DNA from: Francisellaceae bacterium
GTDB lineage: Bacteria > Pseudomonadota > Gammaproteobacteria > UBA6186 > Azoamicaceae
Direction of reading: 5' to 3'
DNA length: 50,023 nucleotides
Assembly (NCBI GenBank): GCA_018703155.1
Contig: JABJGS010000031.1
Location: 1 to 50,023, forward strand
Shown here: piece by piece, positions 28,776-36,776 of the stretch
Layout: the number at the start of each line of letters is the position of its first letter
Numbering within the stretch: the stretch's first letter is position 1
Notes under the pieces: generated by a model
Told to the model about the DNA's origin: nothing
The model's input: the letters and a program-made list of their open reading frames with translations, nothing else
Databases searched by the model: none
Program-made: the position numbers and the translations under genes

Positions 28776-28874
28776 CCTGGTACCTCGCCCACTATGTTCA
28801 TTTTCAAATCAGCAGTTATTACTGCTTATCTTTCAAATTTTAAGTACCTATTTTGCTGAAATTTTCACAAAAAA

Positions 28875-29795
28875 TCAAGGGAGTTGGCCGACAAACTTTC
28901 CTGCCGCCCTCAGAAGATCTCCATCCATTTTGAGATCCTTTTCTCTCCAGAGACCATTTACCCAATTTTGATATTTAAGCCTTGAATCTGGATCATTTAA
29001 ATAATCTCCAGAGCCCACATCTGGAACGGCTATCGCCCGCACATGCACCCTGGCAACAAAAGGCTTGCCACAAATAAAACCAACACAACTGGGCTTTCCT
29101 TGAGGATAACTTATTGTAAAATCTAGGATTGCTTGAATTTGCTCGCCCATGGCCTGTAAAGCACTGGCAACACCGCCAGCCTTAGGCTTCAATAGGTGCT
29201 TATATTCTGCCCCTTGCAGCTCACGTTTTTTTTTACTAAACCTTGTACCCTCCAGATAATTAAGCAGAAAGACCTGTCTGCCCTGAAACACGGCACAAGC
29301 CTTTTTGGTTTCTTCTGCATCATCAGCAACCCTCTCAGGATGATCCTGTAAATACTTTTTACTGTATCTGCGCATAAAGGGACAATCTATCCCCCAGGCC
29401 CCCAAGCCAATTAACGGTATATATAAAATGGGTCTTTTGACAAAGAATCTAACCGCTATTTTAGTGTGCATCATTGCCTTCAAGACCGCGGGAATATCAA
29501 ACCATGAACTATGGTTTGATACAATAAGGCAGGACTTTTCAGAGGGAATGCTCTCCAGCCCAACCAACTCCCACTTAACATTGGAAACCATCCGCGTTGC
29601 CAGCACTGAGCAATAGCACCATGCCCACCCAAAGAAATCGCCCATTTTAATGAACGTTTGCCGCAAAGATTTAATGGGAACAACAACTCGCAAGCACCGA
29701 GAAAGCATCATTGGTATACATGTACAAACAGTCACAAGAGCCATAAAAGCCAACGTCACCACAAACAAACATAGCTGTTTCAACAGCCCTATCAT
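28875..29795 (-). CDS. PlsC-type 1-acyl-glycerol-phosphate acyltransferase-like protein
   Basis: 306 residues. An N-terminal membrane segment (LKQLCLFVVTLAFMALVTVCTCIPMML) is followed by a PlsC acyltransferase domain: SNHSSWFDIPAVLK (H-x4-D catalytic motif, about 93-100), AWGIDCPFMRR and YLEGTRFSKKK (EGTR motif, about 177). It resembles the YihG/LptA-type acyltransferases that acylate lysophosphatidic acid or related lipids at the inner membrane. In Pseudomonas an acyltransferase of this kind lies just beyond gyrB, next to gmhB. Here it sits 18 bp after dnaN and 99 bp before recF, an unusual place, likely read from the dnaA-dnaN transcript. Confidence 0.85.
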   Translation of the reverse strand: MIGLLKQLCLFVVTLAFMALVTVCTCIPMMLSRCLRVVVPIKSLRQTFIKMGDFFGWAWCYCSVLATRMVSNVKWELVGLESIPSEKSCLIVSNHSSWFDIPAVLKAMMHTKIAVRFFVKRPILYIPLIGLGAWGIDCPFMRRYSKKYLQDHPERVADDAEETKKACAVFQGRQVFLLNYLEGTRFSKKKRELQGAEYKHLLKPKAGGVASALQAMGEQIQAILDFTISYPQGKPSCVGFICGKPFVARVHVRAIAVPDVGSGDYLNDPDSRLKYQNWVNGLWREKDLKMDGDLLRAAGKFVGQLP

Positions 29796-29813
29796 TAGCC
29801 GACTCCTTTCGTT

Positions 29814-30923
29814 CTATAATCGCATAGGCATAATTACATACAAACTTCCTTCGTCACCAACCCCCTCAATTAAGGCGCTGTGATTTGCTGAAGTTAATGT
29901 TATTCGCACCTGCTCAGAGCTAATTACGTTAAGAAAATCAATAATATATTTTATATTAAAACCTATATCCAGGTGCTCACCCCGATAGCTTACCTCAACC
30001 TCTTCTTCAACCGCATCATTATCAGTATTGCTGGCAAAGATTTTCATTTGCTGCTCAGAAAAGCTCATCCTGGCTGTTTTCAGCTTTTCACTAAAAAGCG
30101 CCGAAACCCTAACAAAAGCCTCTTTAAAACCAACTCTCGAGCCAACCGCAAGCTTGTCTCCACCAGAAGGTATAACCTGCCTATAATCAGGAAACTTACC
30201 ATCTAGCAGCCTGGTCGTTAAGCTAACCCATGGAGCCCGCAAACATAAAAGTTTTTCTGAAACCTCAAGCACCACATCATCGCTCGCCTCCCCCAAAACC
30301 CGCAGCATTTCAAACACGCCCTTTCTTGGAACAATAATCTTAGAAAAGGTGGGCATGCCGGTAAGTGAAATTTGGTTCATAGCCAAACGATGGCCATCAG
30401 TAGCTACGGCCACAAGCTGACTGTCATGCTCCACATCCAAAAGCATACCGTTCAAGAAATAACGCACATCCTGCTCAGCCATCGCAAATGCTGTTTTTTC
30501 AAGCAGCCTCTTAAATGTTTTCGCATCGATTGAAAAACTTTGCCCACGAGCTTCACTCTGAAACCGAGGGTACTCACTGGCTGGAATTGTTTTAATTGCA
30601 AAGCGACTTCTTCCTGCGCGCAGGATAACCTCACCTTCACCGGTATCATGTATCGTTATGGTTTCCTGGGTTAGCGCTCGACATACATCATGAAGCTTAC
30701 GAAAGGAGACAGCAGTAGCCCCGTCCTCTGCAGAATCTAGAGGAGCGGTACTGATCATCTCCATCTCTTGATCTGTTGCCACAATAGACAACATATTCCC
30801 CTTAACCAAAAGAAGAACGTGCGAAAAGGCAGGGCCGACGCCTGGGGATGACTTTTTGTCGACAACACCGGAAACTGCTCGCAAAACCTTTAAAAAAACA
30901 TCTCTAGGTGCTGAAAACTTCAC
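29814..30923 (-). CDS. dnaN: DNA polymerase III beta sliding clamp
   Basis: 369 residues (E. coli DnaN: 366). The ring-shaped clamp holds DNA polymerase III on DNA. It starts with GTG (30921-30923, MKFSAPRDVFLKVLRAVSGVVDKK), preceded by AAGGA. It has the three repeated clamp domains. Recognisable parts are ILSIVATDQEMEM in domain 1, FLNGMLLDVEHDSQLVAVATDGHRLAM in domain 2 and the closing SLYVIMPMRL, which fits the usual C-terminal YVVMPMRL peptide. It starts 16 bases after dnaA and is co-transcribed. Confidence 0.97.
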   Translation of the reverse strand: MKFSAPRDVFLKVLRAVSGVVDKKSSPGVGPAFSHVLLLVKGNMLSIVATDQEMEMISTAPLDSAEDGATAVSFRKLHDVCRALTQETITIHDTGEGEVILRAGRSRFAIKTIPASEYPRFQSEARGQSFSIDAKTFKRLLEKTAFAMAEQDVRYFLNGMLLDVEHDSQLVAVATDGHRLAMNQISLTGMPTFSKIIVPRKGVFEMLRVLGEASDDVVLEVSEKLLCLRAPWVSLTTRLLDGKFPDYRQVIPSGGDKLAVGSRVGFKEAFVRVSALFSEKLKTARMSFSEQQMKIFASNTDNDAVEEEVEVSYRGEHLDIGFNIKYIIDFLNVISSEQVRITLTSANHSALIEGVGDEGSLYVIMPMRL

Positions 30924-30939
30924 AACAAAAATCCTTAAC

Positions 30940-32292
30940 TTACGTTGACAGAATCCTTAAAAGATTAGAAACATCCTCGGAAACATCAACATTCTTAGAC
31001 ATAAGCTCTTTAATTTGTCGGCATGCATGCAACACAGTGGTATGATCTCGCCCACCAAAAGCATCCCCTATTTCAGGAAGAGAATGATTGGTCAACTCTT
31101 TGCAAAGATACATCCCAACCTGTCTTGGCCTAGCCACAGAACGACTTCTTCGCTTAGAAAGAAGCTCGGCCACCTTCACCTTGTAATACTCGGCCACCGT
31201 CTTAATTATATTATCTATGGAAACCAGCTTATCCTGCACTGCAAGCAAATCCCTTAACGCCTCTCGCACAAATTCAATAGTAATCTCACAACGCATAAAG
31301 TGAGCATTGGCAATCACCCTTTTCAACGCACCCTCCAGCTCTCTAACATTCGAGCGGATCCGCTTACCAATAAAGAAGGCCACTTCGTTAGGCAAATGGA
31401 TTCCTGACTGCTCCGCCTTACTAATCAATATTGCTACTCTGGTTTCTAGCTCTGGCGGCTGCACTGCGACCGTCAGGCCCGAGCCAAATCGAGATTTCAA
31501 TCGCTCCTCAAGGCCATTTATTTCTTTTGGATAGCGATCAGAGGTTATAATTATTTGTTGCTGCCCCTCTAATAACGCGTTGAAGGTATGAAAGAACTCT
31601 TCTTGAGACCTCTCCTTGCCAGCAAAGAATTGTATATCATCAATAAGCAATGCATCTACAGAACGATAAAAGGCCTTGAATTCATTAATAGCATTAGCCT
31701 GTAAAGCGCGCACCATATCCGCCACAAACCTCTCAGAATGCAAATATACCACCCTGTAAGGTTTCCCCTGCTGAGATTGCCTCTGAATCAACAGGTTACC
31801 CACGGCATGCATGAGATGCGTCTTGCCAAGCCCCACTCCTCCGTATAGGAATAATGGATTGTACGCTCCACCAGGATTTTCTGAAACCTGCGTCGACGCA
31901 GCCTTAGCTAGCTGATTAGATTTCCCCTCAACAAAGTTGTCGAAGGTAAAGTCAGGGTTCAAATTAGACTTATGCGCAACGGCCGGCAACTCGCTCACAA
32001 CCGAGCCAGAAGCCATGCCACGGCGCCCATCACCATCTACAGGCATGTGCTTGGCCCCGACGATAATCGACACGTGGGTGGGCTCACCCTTGTTAATAAC
32101 GGCCAACGTCTTCTTAATAAGCGGCAGATAGTCTCGACTAACGCCATCAAGGACATATTGGTTGGGAGCAAAGATAACAACCCCACCACCTGCCGCTTCC
32201 GCCTGAAGGGGGCTAATCCATTGATTAAAAGCACTTTGCGGTATTTCATCACGCAGCTGCGCCAAGCACAACCTCCAGGTCGATAGTTCCAC
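30940..32292 (-). CDS. dnaA: Chromosomal replication initiator DnaA
   Basis: 450 residues (E. coli DnaA: 467). An AAA+ ATPase that binds DnaA boxes and opens oriC. Domain I opens [26 protein letters not shown]. Domain II is short. Domain III has [22 protein letters not shown] (Walker A), [12 protein letters not shown] (Walker B) and the arginine-finger region [10 protein letters not shown]. Domain IV has [39 protein letters not shown], the DNA-binding signature. The start is GTG at 32290-32292 with GGAGG upstream. A DnaA box next to its likely promoter suggests autoregulation. Confidence 0.98.
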   Translation of the reverse strand: MELSTWRLCLAQLRDEIPQSAFNQWISPLQAEAAGGGVVIFAPNQYVLDGVSRDYLPLIKKTLAVINKGEPTHVSIIVGAKHMPVDGDGRRGMASGSVVSELPAVAHKSNLNPDFTFDNFVEGKSNQLAKAASTQVSENPGGAYNPLFLYGGVGLGKTHLMHAVGNLLIQRQSQQGKPYRVVYLHSERFVADMVRALQANAINEFKAFYRSVDALLIDDIQFFAGKERSQEEFFHTFNALLEGQQQIIITSDRYPKEINGLEERLKSRFGSGLTVAVQPPELETRVAILISKAEQSGIHLPNEVAFFIGKRIRSNVRELEGALKRVIANAHFMRCEITIEFVREALRDLLAVQDKLVSIDNIIKTVAEYYKVKVAELLSKRRSRSVARPRQVGMYLCKELTNHSLPEIGDAFGGRDHTTVLHACRQIKELMSKNVDVSEDVSNLLRILST

Positions 32293-32331
32293 GAGAACCA
32301 GCCTCCAAAATAAAAGTTATTTAATTAACAA

Positions 32332-32345
32332 CTGTTAGTAAACAG
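32332..32345. repeat. oriC inverted repeat, copy A (CTGTTAGTAAACAG)
   Basis: A CTGTT-N4-AACAG inverted repeat near the dnaA start. A second copy with two changes in the loop lies at 32514. Confidence 0.7.
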
Positions 32346-32451
32346 TAAAAACTACCAAATGCGAATAACTCTGTGCACATCCAGTGAAAACCTCGAGCCA
32401 AGCATGTTAACAAAACCTGAAGATATCCACAAAAGAATTATCAACTTCATT

Positions 32452-32460
32452 TTATCCACA
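32452..32460 (+). promoter_or_regulatory. DnaA box 1 (TTATCCACA)
   Basis: Perfect consensus box lying just downstream of the candidate dnaA promoter, fitting autoregulation. Confidence 0.88.
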
Positions 32461-32464
32461 TGTT

Positions 32465-32492
32465 ATCAAAAGTAAATACCCCCTTCTGTCAA
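32465..32492 (-). promoter_or_regulatory. Candidate dnaA promoter
   Basis: On the - strand TTGACA (32492-32487) is followed after 16 bases by TTTGAT (32470-32465; 4 of 6 matches to TATAAT). It lies about 170 bases ahead of the dnaA GTG. Confidence 0.4.
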
Positions 32493-32513
32493 CAAACTTT
32501 CCTGCGACGTAAC

Positions 32514-32527
32514 CTGTTGATAAACAG
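32514..32527. repeat. oriC inverted repeat, copy B (CTGTTGATAAACAG)
   Basis: Second CTGTT-NNTA-AACAG element, extended to CCTGTT/AACAGG at 32513-32528. It matches copy A in 12 of 14 positions. Confidence 0.7.
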
Positions 32528-32691
32528 GCGGTTAATAGTGTTACCCACAGGATGCGACCTTGGTAGTAATAACAATAAAAAGAAAAGTAAGTCTTTATAT
32601 TATTTTGATAACATAACGTTCAAACCCAAAAGAAGGGCTCATTACAAACAAGTGCATAGTATGTGGAACATCCTGTGCAAAAAGAGGCGAG

Positions 32692-32700
32692 TTATCCACA
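32692..32700 (+). promoter_or_regulatory. DnaA box 2 (TTATCCACA)
   Basis: Perfect consensus DnaA box, same orientation as the others. Confidence 0.9.
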
Positions 32701-32719
32701 GGCAACAAAGCTTGTCTTT

Positions 32720-32728
32720 TTATCCACA
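32720..32728 (+). promoter_or_regulatory. DnaA box 3 (TTATCCACA)
   Basis: Perfect consensus DnaA box, 28 bases from box 2 start to start, same orientation. Confidence 0.9.
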
Positions 32729-32807
32729 GCTTAATCACTAGACATTAAATGGGCTTACGTCTTACTTTTTTTTTGTTAAGTCCCGGTTATTTTTAAGGTT
32801 TTCCATT

Positions 32808-32816
32808 TTATCCACA
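32808..32816 (+). promoter_or_regulatory. DnaA box 4 (TTATCCACA)
   Basis: Perfect consensus DnaA box upstream of the rpmH promoter. Confidence 0.9.
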
Positions 32817-32873
32817 GACTTACGGCTAGGTAATAAACATAATAAAAAACATAAAAATATTTTTTCTTTATCC

Positions 32874-32902
32874 TTGACAAATAACCTTGGCTCCTCTAAA
32901 GT
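32874..32902 (+). promoter_or_regulatory. Probable rpmH promoter
   Basis: TTGACA at 32874-32879 and TAAAGT at 32897-32902, spaced by 17 bases (6/6 and 4/6 matches). It lies 46 bases ahead of rpmH and probably drives rpmH-rnpA-yidD-yidC. Confidence 0.6.
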
Positions 32903-32948
32903 CATTGTCCTCACTTGAGATGACAGTGAAAAATTTTCTGGAGAAATC

Positions 32949-33083
32949 ATGAAAAGAACATTTCAACCTAATAATCGTAAAGCAAAGAAAACACATGGCT
33001 TTAGAGTAAGAATGAAAACTAGCTCTGGTCGAAACATTATTAACGCACGACGTAGAAAAGGCCGCAAACAGCTTAGCAAGTAA
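32949..33083 (+). CDS. rpmH: 50S ribosomal protein L34
   Basis: 44 residues, too short for many gene callers, starting [24 protein letters not shown] and ending [12 protein letters not shown]. coli L34 has 46. It is a very basic protein of the large ribosomal subunit. GGAGA lies four bases ahead of the ATG. It is divergent from dnaA across oriC and is first in the conserved rpmH-rnpA-yidD-yidC cluster. Confidence 0.98.
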   Translation: MKRTFQPNNRKAKKTHGFRVRMKTSSGRNIINARRRKGRKQLSK

Positions 33084-33112
33084 GCTTTGTGCTTTTAGGC
33101 AAGGGGGTTTTC

Positions 33113-33457
33113 GTGGAAGAGAACACCTTTTCCAAAGCTCTAATCATTAATGAAAAGAGCGTATTTCGAGCAGTACTTCGAAGTAACCTTCGAGTGAAAA
33201 CTCGGGGCTTTGTTGTGTCTGCAAATAAAAACACCAAGGGGCGATCTCGCTTAGGGATGTGTGTGTCTAAAAAAATCATTCCCAAGTCAGTTGCCCGTAA
33301 TGCAATAAAAAGAAAAGTAAGAGAAACCTTTAGGATATTTGCTTCCAAGCAGATAGTAGGGTTTGATATTGTAGTGCGGGTTTATCGTAAACCTTGCAAT
33401 GAGTTAAATGAGCTGAGTGAGTTGTGGAGAAAGTTAAAACATGCCTGCAACAGTTAG
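33113..33457 (+). CDS. rnpA: Ribonuclease P protein component
   Basis: 114 residues from the GTG at 33113 (E. coli RnpA: 119). With the catalytic RNA (rnpB, not in this window) it trims 5' leaders from tRNA precursors. The RNR signature region is KKIIPKSVARNAIKRKVRETFR, about residues 55-80, and SRLGMCVSKK precedes it. The frame is open upstream to a GTG at 33089, but AAGGGGG directly ahead of 33113 favours the later start. It begins 29 bases after rpmH, and its last 34 bases overlap yidD. Confidence 0.94.
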   Translation: MEENTFSKALIINEKSVFRAVLRSNLRVKTRGFVVSANKNTKGRSRLGMCVSKKIIPKSVARNAIKRKVRETFRIFASKQIVGFDIVVRVYRKPCNELNELSELWRKLKHACNS

Positions 33458-33687
33458 TTCTGCTACTTGTAGCTGGATATCAACTGATTAGCAGATCTAT
33501 TCTTCTCCCTAGGTGTCGTTATTATCCTAGTTGTTCTGCTTATGCTCACGAGGCTATAACCAGGTTCGGTGTGTTTTCCGGAGGTTACCTGGTTATGAAA
33601 AGACTGTTGCGGTGTCACCCCTTCAGTAAAAAATATGGTTTAGATTTAGTCCCTGGTGCTCCGGGGACCTGTTGTACTAAGGATTAA
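33424..33687 (+). CDS. yidD: Membrane protein insertion efficiency factor YidD
   Basis: 87 residues from a GTG inside the rnpA 3' end (E. coli YidD: 85). It is a small inner-membrane-associated protein that assists YidC in membrane protein insertion. The hallmark RCRYYPSCSAYAHEAITRFG (three Cys in CRxxPSCSxYA) is at about 30-49, and RLLRCHPF follows. An N-terminal hydrophobic/amphipathic segment (LQQLVLLLVAGYQLISRSIL) is visible. The gene overlap with rnpA and closeness to yidC are usual for this cluster. Confidence 0.95.
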   Translation: MEKVKTCLQQLVLLLVAGYQLISRSILLPRCRYYPSCSAYAHEAITRFGVFSGGYLVMKRLLRCHPFSKKYGLDLVPGAPGTCCTKD

Positions 33688-33694
33688 TAATCGT

Positions 33695-35425
33695 ATGTTT
33701 AATAATATAAATCCAAGAACTTTGGCCTGGCTAATTGTCTTGATGTTGGGTATGAGTCTGTATAGCCAGTGGAATATGGATAAATATCAAGAGGAGCAGG
33801 AGGTAGCTAAGGCGCTACACCCACAATCGCAATTAGGGGAAGATTTGCAAGGAATTCCTGATGCGGTTTCCTATGTTCAAGAGGTCTTGGTTGCGGACGT
33901 TGCATCGGCAGCGAATACACAGGAAAACTTAAAATCAAACAACATTATTGCGCACACAGATTTGTTCAATATAGAGATTTCTGAGCTCGGAGATATTGTT
34001 TCAGTAGAACTTGTTAAATACCCACAAACTTTGGGGGCGGATGTAGGCGTTATGCTGCTAAGCCAAAGCAAAGAAAACTACTTTATTGCTCAGAGAGGTT
34101 TGCTTAATGAGCTGGGGCCTGATTCTAAATCTGCTGGTCGAGGTATGTTTACTTTTGCTCGTAATGACTATCAGCTTGGAGATGATGACAAGCTTGTTGT
34201 TGAGGGGGTCTTTACTACGGCAACGGGAGTTGAAGTAAAAAAGGTCTTTACTTTTACCAGGGACAACTATTCGTTTGAGGTTGATTTGATTGTCAACAAT
34301 CATGGGGGCGAAAAATATACAGCACTGCCTTTTGGTCGACTGAAAATGTTAGCCCGTGATGCAAAAAGTGTCGGCGGCATGGGAATTAAAGTTTTTAGTG
34401 GCGGCGTCATTAAAACACCAGTAAGTAGTGAGAGCTATCAGAAAATTGATTTTGATGAATTTGGTGATAAAAAATATGATTATCACATGGACGGAGGATG
34501 GCTGGCTTTTGTTCAGCAATACTTCATTGGTGCCTGGGTGCCAGCACATGCGAAGGCGCATGACTATAGTAGTGAAATATTAAAGACTAAGATCGATGAT
34601 CAGGATCTACATGCTCTAAGATTTTTGGATGAATCCATTGAAGTTTTGCCAGGCGAAACTGAAACTGTATCAACAACTTTTTATGCTGGACCGGAGGTGG
34701 CTGAAGATTTAAAAGCTCTGTCTCCAGGATTGCAAAAAACGTTGGATTATGGGATTTTTTGGCCTTTAGCTTGGCCAATATTTTTAATTCTAAAATATAT
34801 ATATGGGATCGTCGGAAACTGGGGGATTGCAATTATTGGCACCACCATGCTGATCAAATTAATATTTTATAAGCTTTCAGCTACAAGTTATCGCTCTATG
34901 GCGAAAATGAAAATATTGCAGCCTCAGATGGAGTCGCTGAAAGAGCGCCACGGGGAAGATAAGCAGGCCTTAGGGCAGGCGATGATGCAATTATATAAAG
35001 ATGAAAAAGTTAACCCTCTTGGGGGCTGCCTTCCAATGCTAATTCAAATACCTGTGTTTATTGCACTTTATTGGGTGTTGATCGAAAGTGTTGAGTTACG
35101 ACAAGCGCCACTTTATCTTTGGATCCATGATTTGTCAGTAAAAGATCCCTTTTATGTGCTGCCATTATTGATGGGGGCTTCAATGTTTTTACAGCAAAGA
35201 CTGAGCCCTGCGCCGCCAGATCCTATGCAGGCAAAAGTAATGATGTTGATGCCAGTGATTTTCACCTTTTTGTTTCTGCAGTTCCCTGCAGGCTTGGTTC
35301 TATATTGGGTGGCAAATAACTTGCTTTCAATTGCACAACAACTTTATATCACTAAAACAATAGAAAAAGAAAATGGAAAGCCTCGTAAAACAAAAGATAA
35401 AAAGGCCCTCAGTAAGGCAAAATAG
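33695..35425 (+). CDS. yidC: Membrane protein insertase YidC (Oxa1 family)
   Basis: 576 residues from the ATG at 33695 (E. coli YidC: 548). A GTG 13 codons upstream inside yidD is possible but AAGGA at 33679-33683 favours this ATG. It inserts inner-membrane proteins, including the ATP synthase c subunit. The N-terminal anchor (INPRTLAWLIVLMLGMSLYSQW) precedes a ~300-residue periplasmic domain, then the five-helix Oxa1 core: GIFWPLAWPIFLILKYIYGIVGNWGIAII, MAKMKILQPQMESLKERHG (cytoplasmic coiled-coil loop), LGGCLPMLIQIPVFIALYWVL and FLQFPAGLVLYWVANNLLSIAQQ. The lysine-rich tail overlaps mnmE. Confidence 0.97.
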   Translation: MFNNINPRTLAWLIVLMLGMSLYSQWNMDKYQEEQEVAKALHPQSQLGEDLQGIPDAVSYVQEVLVADVASAANTQENLKSNNIIAHTDLFNIEISELGDIVSVELVKYPQTLGADVGVMLLSQSKENYFIAQRGLLNELGPDSKSAGRGMFTFARNDYQLGDDDKLVVEGVFTTATGVEVKKVFTFTRDNYSFEVDLIVNNHGGEKYTALPFGRLKMLARDAKSVGGMGIKVFSGGVIKTPVSSESYQKIDFDEFGDKKYDYHMDGGWLAFVQQYFIGAWVPAHAKAHDYSSEILKTKIDDQDLHALRFLDESIEVLPGETETVSTTFYAGPEVAEDLKALSPGLQKTLDYGIFWPLAWPIFLILKYIYGIVGNWGIAIIGTTMLIKLIFYKLSATSYRSMAKMKILQPQMESLKERHGEDKQALGQAMMQLYKDEKVNPLGGCLPMLIQIPVFIALYWVLIESVELRQAPLYLWIHDLSVKDPFYVLPLLMGASMFLQQRLSPAPPDPMQAKVMMLMPVIFTFLFLQFPAGLVLYWVANNLLSIAQQLYITKTIEKENGKPRKTKDKKALSKAK

Positions 35426-36773
35426 TGGAAAAGACACTATAGCTGCAATTGCTACCCCGGGTGGATATGCCGGGGTGGGAATTATTCGCTTGTCTGGAGA
35501 TAGTGCATATCGCTGTGCATTAAAAATTACAAAAAAAACACAATTGAAGCCCCGTTACGCTCACTTTTCCAAGATATTTGATCTTGATGGTGAGGTCGTA
35601 GATGAGGCGGTAGTGATTTTTTTTCCTGGACCAAATTCCTTTACAGGTGAGGATGTTGTTGAATTGCAGGCGCATGGTAGCCCTGTTGTATTAGAAAAAA
35701 TTGTAAAGATTCTTGCTGTCTATGGTGCTCGAATGGCAAATCCAGGTGAGTTTAGTAAGCGAGCCTTTTTAAATGAAAAAATAGATTTAGTTCAGGCTGA
35801 GGCAGTTTTAGATTTAATCCATGCGCAGTCAGAATCAGCAGCAAAAGCCGCAGTAAATTCTTTGCAGGGAGTGTTTTCTTCCAGGGTTGCTGAGATATTA
35901 GATGGCCTTGTGCATACGCGGGTATATCTTGAGGCCTCTCTTGATTTTTCTGAAGAAGATATTGGGCATGAAACTAGGGCATATATAGAAAGGTCTATTT
36001 TAAGTCTGAATGAAAATGTTGAGCTAACACTTGCTGAAGCAAAAAATGGATGTGTTTTATCTCAGGGCATTAAAACTGCAATTGTTGGTCCGCCAAATGC
36101 AGGAAAGTCTAGTTTTTTCAACTGCCTTACGATGGCCGAGACGGCGATTGTTTCTAGTGTTGCCGGAACTACAAGAGATTTAGTTCGAGAGAACATTACT
36201 CTTGAAGAGATCTCGTTGAATTTAAGTGATACTGCAGGAATTCGTCTTGCTGGCGATGAGGTGGAACAAATAGGAATTAAGAAGGCGCGAGGGGAGATAA
36301 CAAAGGCACAGCTCGTGGTGGTTGTCTTACCTGTTAGCTCAAGTCTTGAGACCGACATGCAGAAATTTCTAGAGGGCAATAAAATTTCATTAGCGAATAG
36401 CAAGGTTATCGTAGTAGTAAACAAAGTGGACCTAATGCCTGAAATTTGCAAAACCAAGATAAACAATATGGAAACTGTGTATTTATCAGCATTAACGGGA
36501 GTTGGCGTTAAAGATTTTGTTATGTCGTTACGGCGAACGGTCTTGGTGCAACAAGAATCAGCGGAGAACACATTTACTGCAAGAACCAGGCATGTTGATG
36601 CTTTAGAGCTTACCTTGAGTCATTTACAGCAAGCACAAAAAAACGTAATGGTTGAAGAGCTTTGTGCTGAAGAGTTGAAATTGGCTCAGATGGCATTGAA
36701 TGAAATTACAGGAAAATATTCTTCAGATAATTTGTTGGGCGATATTTTTGCAAACTTTTGTATAGGCAAATAA
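35373..36773 (+). CDS. mnmE: tRNA uridine-5-carboxymethylaminomethyl modification GTPase MnmE
   Basis: 466 residues (E. coli MnmE: 454). With MnmG it makes the cmnm5U wobble base on certain tRNAs, using methylene-tetrahydrofolate and FAD. The tetrahydrofolate-binding domain opens DTIAAIATPGGYAGVGIIRLSG. The GTPase domain has G1 GPPNAGKSS, G3 DTAGI and G4 NKVD. The end is FCIGK, the invariant C-terminal Cys motif. The only in-frame start is the ATG at 35373, giving a 53-base overlap with yidC and about 20 extra residues (MESLVKQKIKRPSVRQNSGK) before the conserved start. mnmG follows after three bases. Confidence 0.96.
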   Translation: MESLVKQKIKRPSVRQNSGKDTIAAIATPGGYAGVGIIRLSGDSAYRCALKITKKTQLKPRYAHFSKIFDLDGEVVDEAVVIFFPGPNSFTGEDVVELQAHGSPVVLEKIVKILAVYGARMANPGEFSKRAFLNEKIDLVQAEAVLDLIHAQSESAAKAAVNSLQGVFSSRVAEILDGLVHTRVYLEASLDFSEEDIGHETRAYIERSILSLNENVELTLAEAKNGCVLSQGIKTAIVGPPNAGKSSFFNCLTMAETAIVSSVAGTTRDLVRENITLEEISLNLSDTAGIRLAGDEVEQIGIKKARGEITKAQLVVVVLPVSSSLETDMQKFLEGNKISLANSKVIVVVNKVDLMPEICKTKINNMETVYLSALTGVGVKDFVMSLRRTVLVQQESAENTFTARTRHVDALELTLSHLQQAQKNVMVEELCAEELKLAQMALNEITGKYSSDNLLGDIFANFCIGK

Positions 36774-36776
36774 ACG

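Larger units (their letters stand above)
32293..32948. other. oriC: Replication origin oriC (dnaA-rpmH intergenic region)
   Basis: 656 AT-rich bases between divergent dnaA and rpmH, the usual origin site in Pseudomonas relatives. It holds four perfect TTATCCACA boxes, all on the + strand, and two one-mismatch boxes (32423-32431, 32541-32549). Two matching inverted repeats lie at 32332-32345 and 32514-32527. An AT-only-like stretch near 32560-32620 could be the unwinding element. There is no GATC in the region, so no Dam/SeqA control is indicated. Strand composition switches here from C/A-rich to G/T-rich. Exact unwinding site is inference. Confidence 0.9.

Noticed and set aside
32285-32297. 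Degenerate GTTCCACGAGAAC at the dnaA start as a fourth parS
   Set aside because: It breaks the palindrome at two positions of the right half and lies over the dnaA start codon; likely chance.
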